Shown: piece by piece, positions 45,708 through 55,084 of the stretch
Layout of the letters: the number at the start of each line of letters is the position of its first letter
How positions within the stretch are numbered: position 1 is the first letter of the stretch
Assembly (NCBI GenBank): GCA_963377175.1
Contig: CAUJNA010003244.1
Location: forward strand, 62,001-126,000
Reading direction: 5' to 3'
DNA length: 64,000 bases
DNA from: Effrenium voratum
Taxonomy: Eukaryota > Sar > Dinophyceae > Suessiales > Symbiodiniaceae
Notes under the pieces: model-generated
What the model was told of the DNA's origin: nothing
What the model saw: the letters and a program-made list of their open reading frames with translations, nothing else
Databases searched by the model: none
Program-made: the position numbers and the translations under genes

Positions 45708-48700
45708 ATGGCCTCCTCGGCAACTTCGGCAACTTCCTTCGAGTTGATTGAGGACCAGGCACTCACCGCGGAGGAGGTGGAAATGGCCAGCCAGGAGGCC
45801 CAGGAAGTCCGCACACGCGAGGCGGCTGTGGCGGCCGGCCTGGTGTTGGATGAGCCCGAGGCGCCCCCGTCGGCATCGGCCACCGATGTGATGAACGACC
45901 TCTCCAGTGCACTGGAGCGGCTCCGTGTGGCCTTCTCCACACCGACTCCCGGCCTGGGTGCCCCTGGCCCCGCCGAGGACGAGGACAAGGAGATGGGCGA
46001 TGCGGTCACCACGGAGCGGGCTACTCCACCAACGAAGAGGCTGAAGGGCTTCGTGGCGGCCTCCCAGAAGACCACGGCCCCGGTGAACAAACCGGTCTCC
46101 CTGGTGCCGGTGGATGGCCGTCCTGGCTATTTCAAGCTAGTTGACCTCCCAGACCTCTTCCCGGTCCTTCCGGCATCGGCGGCCACGTTGCTGAGGGACG
46201 TCACGGTGGAGGAGGCGGTCTCCCTGTTCCACAAGTTTGTCGGGAAGAATCTCACGGAGGACTTGGTGGTTCGCATCCTGGAGGCTTATGTTCCGATGAA
46301 GATCCAGATCCGGCAAGAGGAGGTCTGGGCCTCACAGTTCCAGCGGAATAAGGCATGCATTGGCACCCAGCGGATGCACAGACTCGATGCCGGCCACTCG
46401 GACTACAAATTCATGTGTAAGGCATGCGGCACGGGGTGGCCGGAGGCAGCCAATCAATGCTGGGTCTGCCCGGGCAAGGAGTTTGTCCCCTTCCAGGCAC
46501 CCTCGGCTACCTACGAGGCGGACGGCGTCACGTACAACCTGCTCATTGTGGAGGGCAAGCCGACCTGGATCCAGCAGCGGGATGGGGGAAGCCTGGGTGC
46601 CGCTGGCCCCGGTGGTACCCGGGCACAGGCAGACCGCAACCTGGTGGACGGCACGATCCTGGGGAGAGCTCCTCCGAAAACGGACACGGCCGAGGAGATC
46701 ACTATGGCTGACGTGGTCCCGCTTAACAGGCGGGTGGACATCCGGCAGGAGATCCTGTCCATGGAGGCGGACGACGAGGCGTTGAAGGTCCGGGAGCGCC
46801 AGGAGGTCAAGGTCAAGGTGCAGCGGTCCCTGCAGGAGGCAGAGGCTCAGAGCTTCCAGCTCTACCACCCCCAGGTGGACCAGGCGATCCGGAGAAAGGA
46901 AGAGCTGCATAAGGCTTTGAGGGAGCACCGGGAACCGACCCCGGAGGAGTCCTCGGCCAGGCGGCGGCGCAAGGAGTTGGTCACGGATGAGATGTTGGAC
47001 AAATGTTGGACAATGAGATGGCAATCCTGGCGCCTCTCCAGGAGGGCATGCAGGCCCTGCCGGCAGAGGAGGTGGCCAACGAGGGAGCCCGGGCCCTCAG
47101 GAAGGTCAACCTGGAGCGATTCAAGGCCAAGCTGCGAGACCAGTACCTGGAGGGAAAGGGTGTCGACGCCAGCCAGGCACTGGCTGATGCGATGGGCTCC
47201 ATTCAGGAGGCGCAGGAGGCGAACAAGCGCACCCAGGACACCAACCAGGCATGGATGCTTAACCACACCCTCCAGCCCCTGGAGGTGTCGGCATGGCCAG
47301 ATGATCTCAGACAGGCCCTGGAGAGGGGGCTGTTCTGCCCCCTGGAGCTGGATGACCCTGAAGACATCCCCAACGTGGGGGACATCAAGGAGAAGTACGT
47401 CCCATACATCCGGAGGCTTAGAGAGGCGCAGAACCCGTGAAACCAGGAGGCGTTGCTGGAGGAGATGCCCGATCTGGCGACACCGGCCCCCCCCCAAGGG
47501 TGCCACTGGCCCCGGGGGAGGGCCACCGCAGGACCTGGACTCGGAGGAGGGTAAGCTGTCCCTGCTCCTCTGGGCGATGAAGAGGCACCAAGGGGAGCTA
47601 CGGATGTTTGGGGGGATCTGGAAGAAGCACTCCAGCGGTGAGATCCCCAAGGGCGCGGACCAGCAATTCAAGCTCTCGCCGGAGGAGCTCCTGGCCCTGG
47701 AGCGCAGGACCCACCCACTCACGTGTGAGCGGGACCACATCGACCCGATCATCTACTCGGCCCTGGAGATCCGAGCGCAGGTTAACCGGGGTGAGTGCCC
47801 GGCGCCGGAGCAGGTGGTGGGGATCTTCTGGGCTAAGGGCGATGGCGTGTTTTGGACAAGGCAGACTCGCACGTGGGACCTGACGCCCATCGCTTCACCT
47901 TCAAGTACATCTACTCGGCTTGGACCACATTCCCGCTGGTCGTGAAGACGCAGCGACGGGGCCGCAATGCGGAGGGCTCGACTTCGGATAAGTGGATGGG
48001 GAACATCCTCCAGATGCGGAAGGAGGCGGTCCCCTTCCTGGAGAGCCTGGGAATCCCCAAGCCGCGCAGCAAGGCGGAATGGAGCTACATCTTTAAGGAG
48101 ATGGGGACGTTTCTGGCAGCCAAGAACTTCATCGTCAATTGCCCATTGCCGGTGATGGAGCTCCCGGTGGCCCCCGTCCACGACAGCAAGGAGGCCCTGC
48201 GTTTCAGGGCGGTCTGTGACGAGCGAATCACACTTCCGCTGTCATCGTTGAGGGCTTTTGACTCGGTGTACACCAAACTGGTGGCGGGCCTGAGTAAGTC
48301 CTCCATGGTGGAGATCAAGGTCAACTGGCGTTGCAACGTGGTCCATGACTGGGTGGAGCCGGTCCCGCAGGAGGCGGCGGGGGCCCTGTACGACCGGCTG
48401 GGCTACTCCCAGGACCTGATCAGGCAGCTGGGCTGCTCCCCCCCCTTGGGTGCCTCTGGCCCCGGGGGCGGGGCGGCCAAGGAATCGGACCCCAAGGCCA
48501 AGATTCTGGCGGGAGCGGACACCACGCTCCGCACGCCGGACCAGGGTACCAGGCGGTACCCCCCGATCACCACGTCCACGGTCACGGCGGTCGCGGGCCG
48601 GAAGTACATCAACAAGCACTTCCCGAATGGAACCAAGCACGTGTTCTGGGCCTCGGTGGAGTGCGGCCTGGTCCTGCCCAGCATCAGCGCATGGGAAGTG

Positions 48701-49111
48701 GTGGGCAAAGAGAAGTTCAAGACCACCGGGGGCTACATGTGCAGGTTCTGCAAGGGCTTCTGGAAGGCGAGCCGTGGGGGGACCAGGCTGCTCCAGATTA
48801 CGGGCTGGCACAAGGACAAGGCCACATGCCTGCAGCTGGTGATGGACGAGCCCCCGGAGCAACTCTATAACCAGTGGATCCGGGACAGGATGGAGTTCTA
48901 CAAGCGGGTGGAGCCGACGGAGCCCCCCAGGGACGAGCGGCTAGTCCTTGGAGATGCGAGCACCCCGCGCATGCGCTTCAGCTCTTCGAATGGCCTGGGG
49001 GATGTCTCCACTGCCCTGTGGTCGGTCATCCTGAGCAACCCAGAGAAGTCAGGGCTGGCGGCCATCCACTCGGTGGCAAAGGAGGCGATCTTGAAGGGTG
49101 AGAGCCGCTAG
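45708..49111 (+). pseudogene. Gag-like protein, left module (frame-disrupted)
   Basis: Starts at ATG 45708, 79 nt after the leader-like sequence, and codes roughly 1,130 residues over changing frames. Residues 237-254 form a CX2C-X10-CX2C zinc motif (CKAC … CWVC). The middle is acidic and helical. The C-terminal part (47852-49111) has a second zinc motif of CX2C-X19-H-X5-C type (from CRFC), similar in spacing to BED fingers. Disruptions: an 11-bp tandem duplication at 46992-47013 shifts frame 0 to frame 2; a TGA at 47438 interrupts; a nine-C run at 47487-47495 returns to frame 0; and a further shift near 47850 leads to the last segment. Role as structural or nucleic-acid-binding protein is inferred from position and zinc motifs. 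Confidence 0.6.
46992..47013 (+). repeat. 11-bp tandem duplication disrupting gag-like ORF
   Basis: ATGTTGGACAA occurs twice in direct succession. Removing one copy restores the continuous reading DEMLDNEMAILAPLQEG, so the duplication is the cause of this frameshift. Confidence 0.9.
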
Positions 49112-49600
49112 GTCGTGTCTCACTACCCTTTTGGAGGTGGAGTCGTATGATCTCTCCCCACCGGGACTTGGGTGCCTCTGGCCCCGTCTTGGGTGGGGGG
49201 GAGGTGTTGGGGTGTTTCCCTTGTTTTGGGTTCATCATTCACCTTGGTTTCCCCCCCTGTTCAACACGCCACGACTGCCGGTTTGCCTCGAGCCGGAGGC
49301 TGCGCAATTTGGCTGCCCCAAGGACGGGCCGTATCGGCCGCTGTTTGAAGAAAGTGGCTGCGGCTGACGCTGGGCTCCCTGAGGTCCCCTTGGGGGTTTT
49401 GGGGAATCCCCCGTCGGGTGGGTCTTCCCCCCTCCGTGGTTCTTTTGGGGATTTCCGGGGGGGACTCTTTGGGCTTGGTGGGCTGCATGCCGCCTGCCTG
49501 CCCCACGCGCACTCGGCATCAGGAAGGGTTGGTCGTGTTTGCAGTTTGTCGCGGTTGGGTCCCGGCCATTCGATAGGAGGCTCGAACCCTTGTTTTCAGC
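49112..49600. other. Spacer between gag-like and recombinase ORFs
   Basis: T/G-rich, with GGGG runs and one copy of the dispersed GGTGCC motif (49171-49186). No ORF with coding character. Confidence 0.6.
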
Positions 49601-51403
49601 ATGGCTAGGGTCTCTACACAGTTTCTGTTGCGCCCGCCTTACACTCGTCTTTGGGACCGCATCCCAAGGGTCCTGTGGGACACGCTGGCGGATGAGTCTA
49701 TCTCCCCGAGACAGACAGACGGGGAGTTGCTGGTCCTGATGTGCCTGCGCCATGGCACGGCGGAGGAAGGGAGGCAGCTGGGCGGGGAGCCGGCTCTCCG
49801 CTTCGCTCAGCTCCTGGAGCTAGCGGGCATTCCGGTGGGCCAGGCTGACCAAGTGGTACCAACGGACTACTTCAACGGCCTGGTGGCGTCGGCGGCGGGC
49901 AGGGCGACCTTTGGGATAGCCTATGGCTCCTCCTCATGGCGGCTGCGGGAGAACTTTTCCCCGCTGGAGAATGAGTTGGACCGCCAGGACCAACTGAGGT
50001 GGTTCTCGCGGGATGACCCACCCCCACTCCAACAGCCGGAGCTTCTGAAGTGGCGGCACTGGAGGCCCGGGAAGATCAGGGAAATGGAACCCACGACTCA
50101 GCGAGCACTGGAACTCCATATGCGCGGGAAATGGGCGGAACGGCTCCTTGCCCACTTCGCCCCCTTTGCGGAGCACATCGCATACATGCAGGACATTCTG
50201 GGGGAGGACTTCCGCAAGGAAGCACTGGACCTCTTGGGGGATAGCAGGTTCCGGACGCTCAGGCAACACTGCCTGGTCTACGAGAGTCTCCGCAAGAGAG
50301 GCTTCACCGTCATCCCATGGCAGGAACGACATGTCCGTTCTCTCCTCAACCAGCTCGCCGATGAGGAGGTCACCCCGTGCAAGTTGCGGCAGGTGTGGAA
50401 CACCCTCAAGTGGTTCTCCAAGACCTTCGGACTGCTGAAAATAGACGAACTCCATCGCCTCAAGTCCAAGAAGAGCTCATTGGAAGAGGCGCTCACGGAC
50501 ACGGTCACCAGGCCACAGCGTAAGGCGGTGGTCCCTAGCAAGGAGGTCATTTGGGCTCTGGAGGAGGGGGCCGGCTACGATCGCCTGGGTGCCACCGGCC
50601 CCGGCACGCAGGAGGCCCCGGGCAAGAACAGACACGAGGTGCTGGACGCTTTCATCCTGGGGTTCGCCCGGTTCCAGGTGGGTTGCAGTGCTCGCTTCAA
50701 TGACCTCCAGCATGTTCACCCCAAGGACCTTATCCACACCAGCAACACGGTGGAACTGAAGGCCTGGCAGACGAAGACGGTCTCCGCAGCACGAATCAAC
50801 CGCAACCCGGTCCCCTTGATTGCTCCGAAGTACAGCTTCACGGGAATCCCCTGGTGGACTACCTGGGTGGCCTCGGTCAGGCGGCTGGTATCCGAGGAGG
50901 CATTCCAGGACATGGACTACTTGCTCCCGACGGTGAGCAAGGACTTTGCAGGGCTGATTCCACGGCCGTCCACACCGGAAAGGGCTCTGAGATGGCTCAA
51001 AGATGCTATTCTCCGCCGGGGTGTCACCCCGGGGTTGGTGAAGCCGCTGTCGTGGCACTCGTTCCGGGTGTTCATCCCGGACTGCGCCTTCCAGATGGGG
51101 ATCCCCCGGGAGCGCCGCATGTACCTGGGCAACTGGCTCACGGAGAGCACGGCAGATGTCTACGTGCGGGAGAAGCGCAACGTGGTTGTGGAGATCTGGG
51201 GCCAGGTAGCGCAGAAGGTCCCCAACCTGAACCTCGGGCCAGGCAGGGAGCGCAGGGAGGACTTGAATCACCCGGACTGGGCGGACCCGCTCCCGCCACC
51301 AGCAGTGGACATCACGGACGCAGGACCGGAGGGCCCTCAGGGAGCGCACCATCGGCTCGATCATGCTCAGTGGTGGAACACGAACCTGGGGACACACCAG
51401 TGA
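49601..51403 (+). CDS. Tyrosine recombinase of the retroelement
   Basis: Intact 600-codon ORF. The C-terminal half is a tyrosine recombinase/phage-integrase-type catalytic domain. Arg365 lies in CSARFNDLQ, His486 and Arg489 in the HSFR box (LSWHSFRV), and the nucleophile Tyr521 in TADVYVREKR, after the GNW turn. R…HxxR…Y spacing fits DIRS and Crypton recombinases. The N-terminal roughly 330 residues would contain the core-binding domain; the helical stretch around 255-300 fits this. It would integrate a circular DNA copy by strand exchange without target duplication. A dispersed GGTGCC-motif copy adds GATGPG at residues 330-335, before the catalytic domain. Confidence 0.9.
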   Translation: MARVSTQFLLRPPYTRLWDRIPRVLWDTLADESISPRQTDGELLVLMCLRHGTAEEGRQLGGEPALRFAQLLELAGIPVGQADQVVPTDYFNGLVASAAGRATFGIAYGSSSWRLRENFSPLENELDRQDQLRWFSRDDPPPLQQPELLKWRHWRPGKIREMEPTTQRALELHMRGKWAERLLAHFAPFAEHIAYMQDILGEDFRKEALDLLGDSRFRTLRQHCLVYESLRKRGFTVIPWQERHVRSLLNQLADEEVTPCKLRQVWNTLKWFSKTFGLLKIDELHRLKSKKSSLEEALTDTVTRPQRKAVVPSKEVIWALEEGAGYDRLGATGPGTQEAPGKNRHEVLDAFILGFARFQVGCSARFNDLQHVHPKDLIHTSNTVELKAWQTKTVSAARINRNPVPLIAPKYSFTGIPWWTTWVASVRRLVSEEAFQDMDYLLPTVSKDFAGLIPRPSTPERALRWLKDAILRRGVTPGLVKPLSWHSFRVFIPDCAFQMGIPRERRMYLGNWLTESTADVYVREKRNVVVEIWGQVAQKVPNLNLGPGRERREDLNHPDWADPLPPPAVDITDAGPEGPQGAHHRLDHAQWWNTNLGTHQ

Positions 51404-51783
51404 AGGCCAAGGACCTGTTTCCAGCCACCCCGGACCTCCCCCTTCGGGTGGTGGCGGCGGTCAAACGCTCGGGCAACGCCGGCCAGTCCAGAATCCACCT
51501 GCTGAATGCTGAGGGCACGGCTGTGGGATGTGGCTGGCGACCAGCGGCTTCTAAGGTCCAGGAGCTCTCGGTGCTGGATTACATGACGGAGCAGGAGGCC
51601 TATGGCAAGTGCGAACGCTGCTTCAAGCGGCATGGTTTCCCGGCGGACTGGGCACTGGAGCCGGCGGAGGTCCCCACGCTGCAGGAGGACTCGGACTCCT
51701 CGGCGGACTCAGGCTCCGAAACGGATGACTCGGTGGACACCCAGTCGGAGACCGAGGTGGTGGCCCTACCTTTGGTAGCCTAG
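51365..51783 (+). CDS. Small acidic CXXC ORF after recombinase
   Basis: A frame overlapping the 3' end of the recombinase ORF by about 40 nt. It includes PLRVVAAVKRSGNAGQSRIH, a CERC zinc-ribbon-like pair in YGKCERCFKRHG, and a Ser/Asp/Glu-rich tail (SSADSGSETDDSVDTQSETE) before TAG at 51781-51783. It has no start codon of its own near the overlap, so it may be expressed by frameshifting or as a continuation of the recombinase. Function unknown. Confidence 0.5.
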
Positions 51784-51861
51784 GTGCCCCTGGCCCTGGC
51801 GACCAAGGGGATGGGAGGCCCGGAGAGGGGCCATGGCCAGGGCCCTCAGCACAGCCTGGCA

Positions 51862-51926
51862 TCCTTCGGAAATGGCGGGTGTGCCAGACTGTCCTTCGGA
51901 AATGGCGCTATCAGTCTGCACACCCG
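51862..51926. repeat. Direct and inverted repeats at the start of B1
   Basis: TCCTTCGGAAATGGCG occurs at 51862-51877 and again at 51892-51907. CGGGTGTGCCAGACTG (51876-51891) is mirrored by CAGTCTGCACACCCG (51912-51926) with one missing base. The inner arm belongs to B, the outer arm is unique to the left module (absent before B2). A strong hairpin is possible in the 3' region of the left-module transcript. Confidence 0.8.
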
Positions 51927-52085
51927 TTCTTCAGTTTTTGAGAATTGTGAGTTGGGTGGCCCATGGGGCCCACCCAGCGTTGGTCATCTGACAGGGGAAG
52001 ATGAGTCCCTGGCACCAACACACTGCTCGGATGAAAGAGTTATCGCGTGCTCGTGTGTGGTGCCGTTTGGTTAGCTTGCATACAC
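51904..52085 (+). repeat. Split direct repeat B1
   Basis: 182 bp, matching 57244-57425 with three adjacent differences (GGGG versus GAAA-type at about 51966-51968). Ends GCATACAC and abuts A2 directly. Serves as the 3' end of the left module and half of the central junction. Confidence 0.95.
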
Positions 52086-52208
52086 TTTGTTAATGTTGAA
52101 ACGCATGTGGAAACATGAACTGTGTTTGAAATGCTTGACCATAATGGCCCCGGCCATTTTGGCTCAAGCTTTGTTCTTGGGTTCTCTGAACCCAACTTGT
52201 GTGAAAAA
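52086..52208 (+). repeat. Split direct repeat A2 with spliced-leader-like stretch
   Basis: Identical to A1 over 123 bp, including the palindrome, the leader-like sequence (52147-52168) and the 8-bp hairpin. It precedes the right-module start codon (ATG 52238) just as A1 precedes the left-module one. Confidence 0.95.
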
Positions 52209-52237
52209 CCCACCCACCCACACCAAGGTCGGGGGTC

Positions 52238-53990
52238 ATGGCGGCCAAACCCCCGGATGAGGTCCCAGAAGAGTTCAAGGAGGACGTGGCCAAGCTGCAC
52301 AAGCCATTGGCGGCCATCCTGGTGGGGAAGCAGATCCCCTGGGCAGCCCAGGCAGCTATGGGCGCATCGGGATACGTCACGGTGGAAGACCTGGCGGATC
52401 GCTGGGACACCCCAGCGGCGGCTAGGGAGAATGGTCCCCGGGACCTGGGATTCCGGGATGGGGAGAACGGGTTCAATGTCCAGACCTCGGCCTTCACGGC
52501 GATGCGCCTCCTGCAGGCAGTCCGGGTGGCAGCCAGCTTGGTCCGGGGGGGCAACCAAGGGGATCACCCGGCGGGCCAGGCGGGCCCGACAAAGGCGCCC
52601 CTGGAGGTCCTGTGTGACAGGCGCCAGCTGGAGGATGCTTACGTGGCCATTCATGGGACCCCGAAGCCGAGGTTGGAGTTCCAAGGGAGTGATGGCTACC
52701 TCAAGAAGCAGTGGCGCTTATTGCCAAGGGTGAGCTGGGCTACATCCCGGCAAAACACATCGTGAGCGCGCTCCCGGAAGAAGGGGAACGCCCCTCATCC
52801 ACCCACAAGAAGATCACGGTGGACGGCTGGGACAGGGAGGATGAAGAAGAGGTGAGGAGCCACCCCGCATCCCGGCGCCAGTTGGAACGTTTGCACCAAA
52901 CTTTCAGGACGACGCTCCTGATGTGCACGGCTCACCAAGGCGGAGCTGGACGATTGGTATGACTGGTTCTATGGGGAGGACATCGCTGGCAGAAGGCCTC
53001 CCCCGAGTGACACTACCTTGCTGTTTGCAGAGCGCAATGCGTGGAGGAAGATCCACGAGATGGTGCACCAGGGCACCACCCTCTCCGATGCCCTCAAGAA
53101 TATCAGGGGCGACTTCCTCTTCTGGCAACGGGAGGTCTATGAGCACCTCAACAGGGCGCCGGAGAAGGGGAAGAACAAGGGCAAGGCACCTAAGGTGTGG
53201 CAGACTCAGTGGGAGAAGCCGAAGAAGGGGGGGAAAGGCGCATGGCCCTCGGGGCCGACCAGGTCCAAGCCAAAGGGCAAGGGCGGCAAAGGGAAATCCC
53301 CCAACTCCCCCTCGGTTCCATGGCCGGACCACTGGGCTTTCAAGAATCCCAAAGGGGTGGCGTACTGCAGAGATCATCACCTCCACAACAAGTGTTCGGG
53401 ATCGTGCGGCCGTTCCCACAACTGCCCGGTCAGGAAGGTGTGTGATGCCCCCCATCGAAGTATGCTCCACAGGCATGCCCTCACCTTCCCAAGTGACAGG
53501 AGGCCACCCAGGGTGCCATAGGCCCCGTGGCTTCCCGGTCTCAGTTGGGATCTCAGGCCACCAGTGCGAGTGCACACAGAGGGGGAGAGCCAGCCGCACC
53601 AGAGCCACAGCGGATGGCAGACAGAGCGGGGGAGGCCTCAGATGGGACTTCTCCAGGCAGGGTGCCACCGGCCCCGGAAGCCCCTCCACCGAAGAAGAGG
53701 AGCGGTCCCAGCCAGGGCACTCCAGAAGGGCGGAAGCATCCCTTCCCCCCGCACCCACCGAGGCAGTGGGTAGACCCCCCAGAGAGACCCAGAGGTGAGG
53801 ATCCGCCCAGCAAGGGGCGCTCCAAGGGCGGGAAGAACCGCCAGGGCAAGCATCAAGCCCGGGGACAGATGACGGGGGGATCAGACAAAGGTAGCACGGA
53901 ATCCCTAGGGGGGGCAAGCCCCACCTTCCCATGGATGCAGGACATCCCGGAAAGACTGAGGCTCAGACTGGGGTGGACGCCGAGGCCAGT
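52238..53990 (+). pseudogene. Gag-like protein, right module (frame-disrupted)
   Basis: Starts at ATG 52238, 69 nt after the leader-like sequence. Coding runs in frame 2 (MAAKPPDEVPEEFKEDVAKL …), shifts near 52700 to another frame (GELGYIPAKHIVSALPEEGE), and shifts back near 52925 (AELDDWYDWFYGEDIAGRR). It ends in a Lys/Gly-rich basic region and a Cys/His cluster (CRDHHLHNKCSGSCGRSHNC, from about 53365) that looks like a zinc knuckle. Another shift at 53497-53521 leads into a Pro/Ser-rich linker. Single-base indels explain each step. It is a second gag-type protein unlike the left-module one. Confidence 0.6.
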
Positions 53991-54705
53991 GCCGGGGTCT
54001 TCAAAGCCGTCCCTCATCCTGCTGTACGCTGGGAAGGATGATGCGGGGGCCCTGGATGCCTACCTCCATGCCTACAACCCGGCCTTCTCGGAGTACATTT
54101 GGGCGGTGGATATCAGGAGAAAGGGTGGAGACCTGGGCCAGGACATGCTGGGCGAGGAGCCTTACTCGACGATGTGCTCCATGGCCATGGCGGGTAAGGT
54201 CGCATTGGAGCATCCTCAGGTGGTTCCCCAAGCCGGGTGGCCCACCGCCGGTGAGGGGCAGAGCAGAGCAGACCTTGTGGGGCTTAGAGGACTTGGAGCC
54301 CCGGGTTAGGGAGGACACGGACAATGACAGCGTGCTCATGCTCCGACAGATGTACCTGACCTCGCTGGCCTACAAGGGGCTAGGTCAGCTAACGGTCCCG
54401 CAGGTTGGCTCCTCCTTCCTGGAGCACCCGATGGACCCGATGGAGTGCAGCAAGAGCCCGAGCGCAGCGAGGTGCTCATCGATCTGGGTCACGCGGGCCT
54501 ACGTTCAATGGGCGAGTGCACTCCACCACTCCCTCATCAAGTTCGATGAGTGCTGCCTGGGCCAGGTGGTTGTGAAGTCCACGGCGTTGTCAACGGACCT
54601 TCCTCTCCACCATTGGCATGACCTGCGTTGCAACCACGGGTCTCACCCCAGGGGAGAAAAGCTCAACTCCAGTGACCTCAGCCAGTACCCGGAGCCTTTG
54701 CCGAG
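53991..54705 (+). pseudogene. Methyltransferase-like domain, degraded
   Basis: Reads SLILLYAGKDDAGALDAYLH then EYIWAVDIRRKGGDLGQDM in one frame, continuing near 54200 in another (SILRWFPKPGGPPPVRGR … SSFLEHPMDPME … DLSQYPEPL) and shifting again at about 54695. The layout L-F-[AS]-G-x-x, then an acidic VD, then a P-rich loop, then LEHP, is that of the methyltransferase-like domain often found next to RT in DIRS-type elements of algae. The expected catalytic PxCxT/S loop reads MAMAGK/RSHWS here, so it looks damaged. Inactivity is inferred. Confidence 0.5.
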
Positions 54706-55084
54706 CGGGACCCGTCCTGGAGGCGCTGAGGCCGGGAGGCATGGCGCCCCAGGCTAACCCAACGACCCCCCCGAGGCGTCCAAGGGAACCTTCTCCCAGC
54801 ACGCCGGGGGACAACAAGCGCCAGTCCCGAAGGCTGAAGGCGGGCCAACAAGCGTTGGCAGGTCTGACCTTGGGCTCACTTCCGGTCTCGGCCTCGGATA
54901 ATCCAGAGGCGGGGACATCGACACAGAGGACTGGCGAGGTGGATGAACTTGGGGGGGGAACTCTTCCCCTGGATCCATGGGCACACCAGGGCATGGAGAT
55001 CTCGGATCGGCCCACCATCCTGCCGATCACGCACGACCCCAATATCTCCGACAAGGTCATGTACCTCCAGATGGCTTTCAAGCA
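54706..55084 (+). pseudogene. Linker before reverse transcriptase (other frame)
   Basis: Frame 0 carries the coding text here: a Pro/Thr/Arg-rich linker (NPTTPPRRPREPSPS), then MEISDRPTILPITHDPNISD and VMYLQMAFKQ, after which coding resumes in the RT frame at about 55085. This is another single-base frame change. Confidence 0.5.

Noticed and set aside
50477..51397. 306-codon minus-strand ORF and a similar 296-codon one at 46862-47752
   Set aside because: Shadows of the GC-rich recombinase and gag frames; the + strand carries the recognisable catalytic motifs.
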